In this document: piece by piece, positions 16,938 to 18,551 of the stretch | Position numbering within the stretch: position 1 is the first letter of the stretch | How the letters are laid out: each line of letters starts with the position of its first letter | Assembly (NCBI GenBank): GCA_014653585.1 | Contig: JACWEH010000012.1 | Span: 1-18,551 of the forward strand | DNA from: Pelagibacterales bacterium SAG-MED38 | Lineage (GTDB): Bacteria > Pseudomonadota > Alphaproteobacteria > Pelagibacterales > Pelagibacteraceae | DNA: 18,551 nucleotides | Direction of reading: 5' to 3' | Notes under the pieces: model-generated | The model's database searches: none | What the model was told of the DNA's origin: nothing | The model's input: the letters and a program-made list of their open reading frames with translations, nothing else | Program-made: the position numbers and the translations under genes

Positions 16938-17417
16938 TTAATTTGCCTTAACCGTTACAGATCTTCTATTTTTTGACCAAGCTAATGGATTTGACCCGGA
17001 GTCCACTGGTCTTTCTTTACCATAACTTAAAACTGAAATTCTGTCTGAAGATATTCCGTAAGTCATTAAATAATCTTTTGCTGCATTAGCTCTTCTTTCA
17101 CCTAATGCTAAGTTATACTCTCTTGTTCCTCTTTCGTCAGCATGACCTTCTAAAACAACTGTAATTTTAGAATTTTTTCTTAACCATGCAGCTTGCTTTC
17201 TAAGAGTTTCTCTAGAAGCTGTAGTTAATACTGACTCGTTAGTTGCAAAAAATACTCTATCAGGAACACCTGAAGCCAAGTATTCAACTGTATCTGTTCC
17301 AGTATAAACATCGCCTTGCATTTGTCCTGTAGATTTTTTTGATGTAGCACATGCTGAAAGTGCTAAACACGCAACTAATATTAAAAATCCGTTTTTTAGA
17401 ATTTTGCTTAATTTCAT
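16938..17417 (-). CDS. pal: Peptidoglycan-associated lipoprotein Pal
   Basis: Outer-membrane lipoprotein that anchors the envelope to peptidoglycan and interacts with TolB. A lipoprotein signal runs to the lipobox LSAC, with the lipidated Cys at 23; the next residue is Ala, not Asp, consistent with outer-membrane sorting. A flexible linker leads to the OmpA-type domain from about residue 50: VFFATNESVL, then LEGHADERGTREYNLALGER, whose Asp94 and the Arg pair at 108-109 correspond to the diaminopimelate-binding residues, and KNRRSVTVKAN at the end. Length 159 is typical. It is the only gene here with a near-perfect Shine-Dalgarno sequence, and it is followed by a strong terminator, both consistent with high expression. 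It lies 86 nt after tolB. Confidence 0.97.
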   Translation of the reverse strand: MKLSKILKNGFLILVACLALSACATSKKSTGQMQGDVYTGTDTVEYLASGVPDRVFFATNESVLTTASRETLRKQAAWLRKNSKITVVLEGHADERGTREYNLALGERRANAAKDYLMTYGISSDRISVLSYGKERPVDSGSNPLAWSKNRRSVTVKAN

Positions 17418-17422
17418 TATTA

Positions 17423-17428
17423 CTCCTT
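17423..17428 (-). promoter_or_regulatory. Shine-Dalgarno site of pal
   Basis: The minus strand reads AAGGAG, then the 5-nt spacer TAATA, then the pal ATG. It is the only canonical site of this strength before any start in the window; most other starts are in stop-start overlaps or follow A/T-only leaders. Confidence 0.85.
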
Positions 17429-17503
17429 GATCAATATTACTTTAACATTACTGTTTCACAACTAATTAGATCTTTCAAGGCTAAAAATCAAGCGAATTAA
17501 TTA

Positions 17504-18551
17504 TTAATTACTTAATAAAGATGACCATGATGGGTCTGATCCATCAGTTGGAGTAGGAACCTTTCTCTCATTATAGCCTGTTAAATCTATAGACCATAAT
17601 TTTGCTGAAAAACCCTTTCCTTTAGAATCTGTTTTTGTCTCCCTATAAAAAATCAGTACTCTCCCATTAGGAGACCAGGACGGAGCCTCTTGATAAAAAT
17701 TTTCAGTTAATAATCTTTCTCCACTTCCATCGGTTCTCATTACACCTATATAAAATTTTCCTTTGTGTAGTTTTGTAAATGCGATTAGATCACCTCTTGG
17801 AGACCAAACTGGGGTACCATAAATTCCTTTACCAAAAGATATTCTTTTAACATTACTTCCATCACTCTTCATAACGTAAATTTGTTGATAACCACTTCTG
17901 TCAGAGTTAAAAGAAATATATTTTCCATCTGGAGAATAAGAGGGTGATGTATCTATAGATGGATGGTTAGTGATTTTTTCCACTATTCTGTTCTCTAAAT
18001 CCATTGTGTAAATTTCAGAATTACCATCTTTAGCAAAACTCATAATTATTTTTTTTCCATCCGGAGAAAATCTTGGTGCAAAAGTCATGCCGGGAAAATC
18101 TCATACGACTTCTTGGGTTCCTGTTTCAATGTCTAGCAAATAAACTCTTGGTAAATTTCTAAAATATGAGAGATAAGTTACCATTTGGCTGGTTGGATTA
18201 AATCTTGGGGTTAAAACAAGTTCATTTCCTAATGTCAAAAATTTGTTGTTAGCACCATCTTGATCCATTATAGCTAATTTTTTTACTCTTTGAGTTTTAG
18301 GTCCTTCTTCTGCAACATAAATTATTCTTGTGTCAAAATAACCTTTTTCACCCGTTAATCGCTCATAGACTTTATCTGTGATGATGTGACCAACACGTCT
18401 CCAATTATTCGGAACAGTCGTAAATGCTAGTGCCATCATTTCCTTACCTGCAAGCACATCCCACAATCTAAATTCTACTCTTAGTTTTTCTTCAACATAA
18501 CTAACTTTACCAGTAATCAAAGCCTGGGCTTTGATAAGGTTCCAATCTTCA
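17504..18551 (-). pseudogene. tolB: tolB, interrupted by an in-frame TGA; 5' end outside the window
   Basis: Periplasmic beta-propeller of the Tol-Pal system, binding Pal and the TolA/colicin machinery. The frame enters at the right edge as EDWNLIKAQALITGKVSYVE, matching the TolB N-terminal domain, so the TTG at 18520 is not a true start and the signal peptide lies outside. The propeller follows with repeated SPDGK-type blades ([53 protein letters not shown]) and ends with [15 protein letters not shown], a normal C-terminus. At 18101-18103 a TGA sits between QEVV and [15 protein letters not shown], in the same frame, where TolB homologues carry Gly; GGA to TGA is one base change. No frameshift is present. 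If real, the downstream part lacks a signal peptide and would be non-functional. A sequencing or assembly error is an equal possibility. Confidence 0.85.
18101..18103 (-). other. In-frame TGA within tolB
   Basis: The minus-strand codon is TGA where GGA (Gly) is expected from the flanking EVV...[11 protein letters not shown] context. Frame is kept on both sides. TGA acts as a normal stop for ispA, the exporter ATPase and thiD, so genome-wide recoding is unlikely. Confidence 0.9.

Noticed and set aside
17434..17461. Promoter-like TTGTGA-N16-TAATAT upstream of pal on the minus strand
   Set aside because: Initiation would fall near 17427, inside the AAGGAG site, removing the ribosome site; only 4 of 6 matches in each box.
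18101..18103. tolB TGA as selenocysteine or a reassigned UGA codon
   Set aside because: The position is a glycine in TolB, not Cys; no adjacent SECIS-type hairpin was evident; TGA ends ispA, the exporter ATPase and thiD at family-appropriate lengths.
1..18551. CRISPR arrays, insertion sequences, phage genes, toxin-antitoxin pairs
   Set aside because: No regularly spaced repeats, transposase motifs or terminal inverted repeats seen; every stretch over about 90 bases is occupied by a recognised core gene or the exporter.

Overview
The window is an AT-rich (about 30% G+C by eye), very tightly packed chromosomal segment. Gene content and order (tolB-pal-cpoB-tilS-ftsH-folP-glmM and xseB-ispA-dxs), an N-terminally extended alphaproteobacterial-style FolP, and near-zero intergenic space point to a streamlined alphaproteobacterium, most likely SAR11/Pelagibacterales. 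This is inferred from protein character and layout; no search was run.

Layout, left to right: (1) the 3' part of aroC (+), whose start lies outside the window. (2) xseB-ispA-dxs (-), an isoprenoid operon with the exonuclease VII small subunit, converging on aroC. (3) A + strand set of tsaC (Sua5-type, tRNA t6A synthesis) overlapping a two-gene ABC-2 type exporter of unknown substrate. (4) tRNA-Arg(UCG) on the minus strand, one base from the exporter's stop codon. (5) rluD and rpoH (+). (6) A long minus-strand run from the right edge down to purA: tolB (5' end outside the window), pal, a clear intrinsic terminator, cpoB/ybgF, tilS, ftsH, folP, glmM, thiD, purA. Most junctions in this run overlap or are 1-5 nt apart.

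The right-hand block joins envelope integrity (TolB, Pal, CpoB), membrane proteolysis (FtsH), the peptidoglycan precursor step (GlmM), tRNA modification (TilS), and folate, thiamine and purine synthesis. The heat-shock sigma factor RpoH converges on its end. ftsH carries a sequence matching the alphaproteobacterial heat-shock promoter directly before its start codon, suggesting a local RpoH-FtsH circuit.

The main anomaly is tolB: a single in-frame TGA replaces an expected glycine codon in an otherwise intact reading frame. No gap exceeds 300 bases; the largest are two of 86 bases flanking pal. I found no mobile element, CRISPR array, phage gene or clearly new multi-gene system. The window is essentially core chromosome, and its interest lies in compaction, promoter placement and the tolB lesion.
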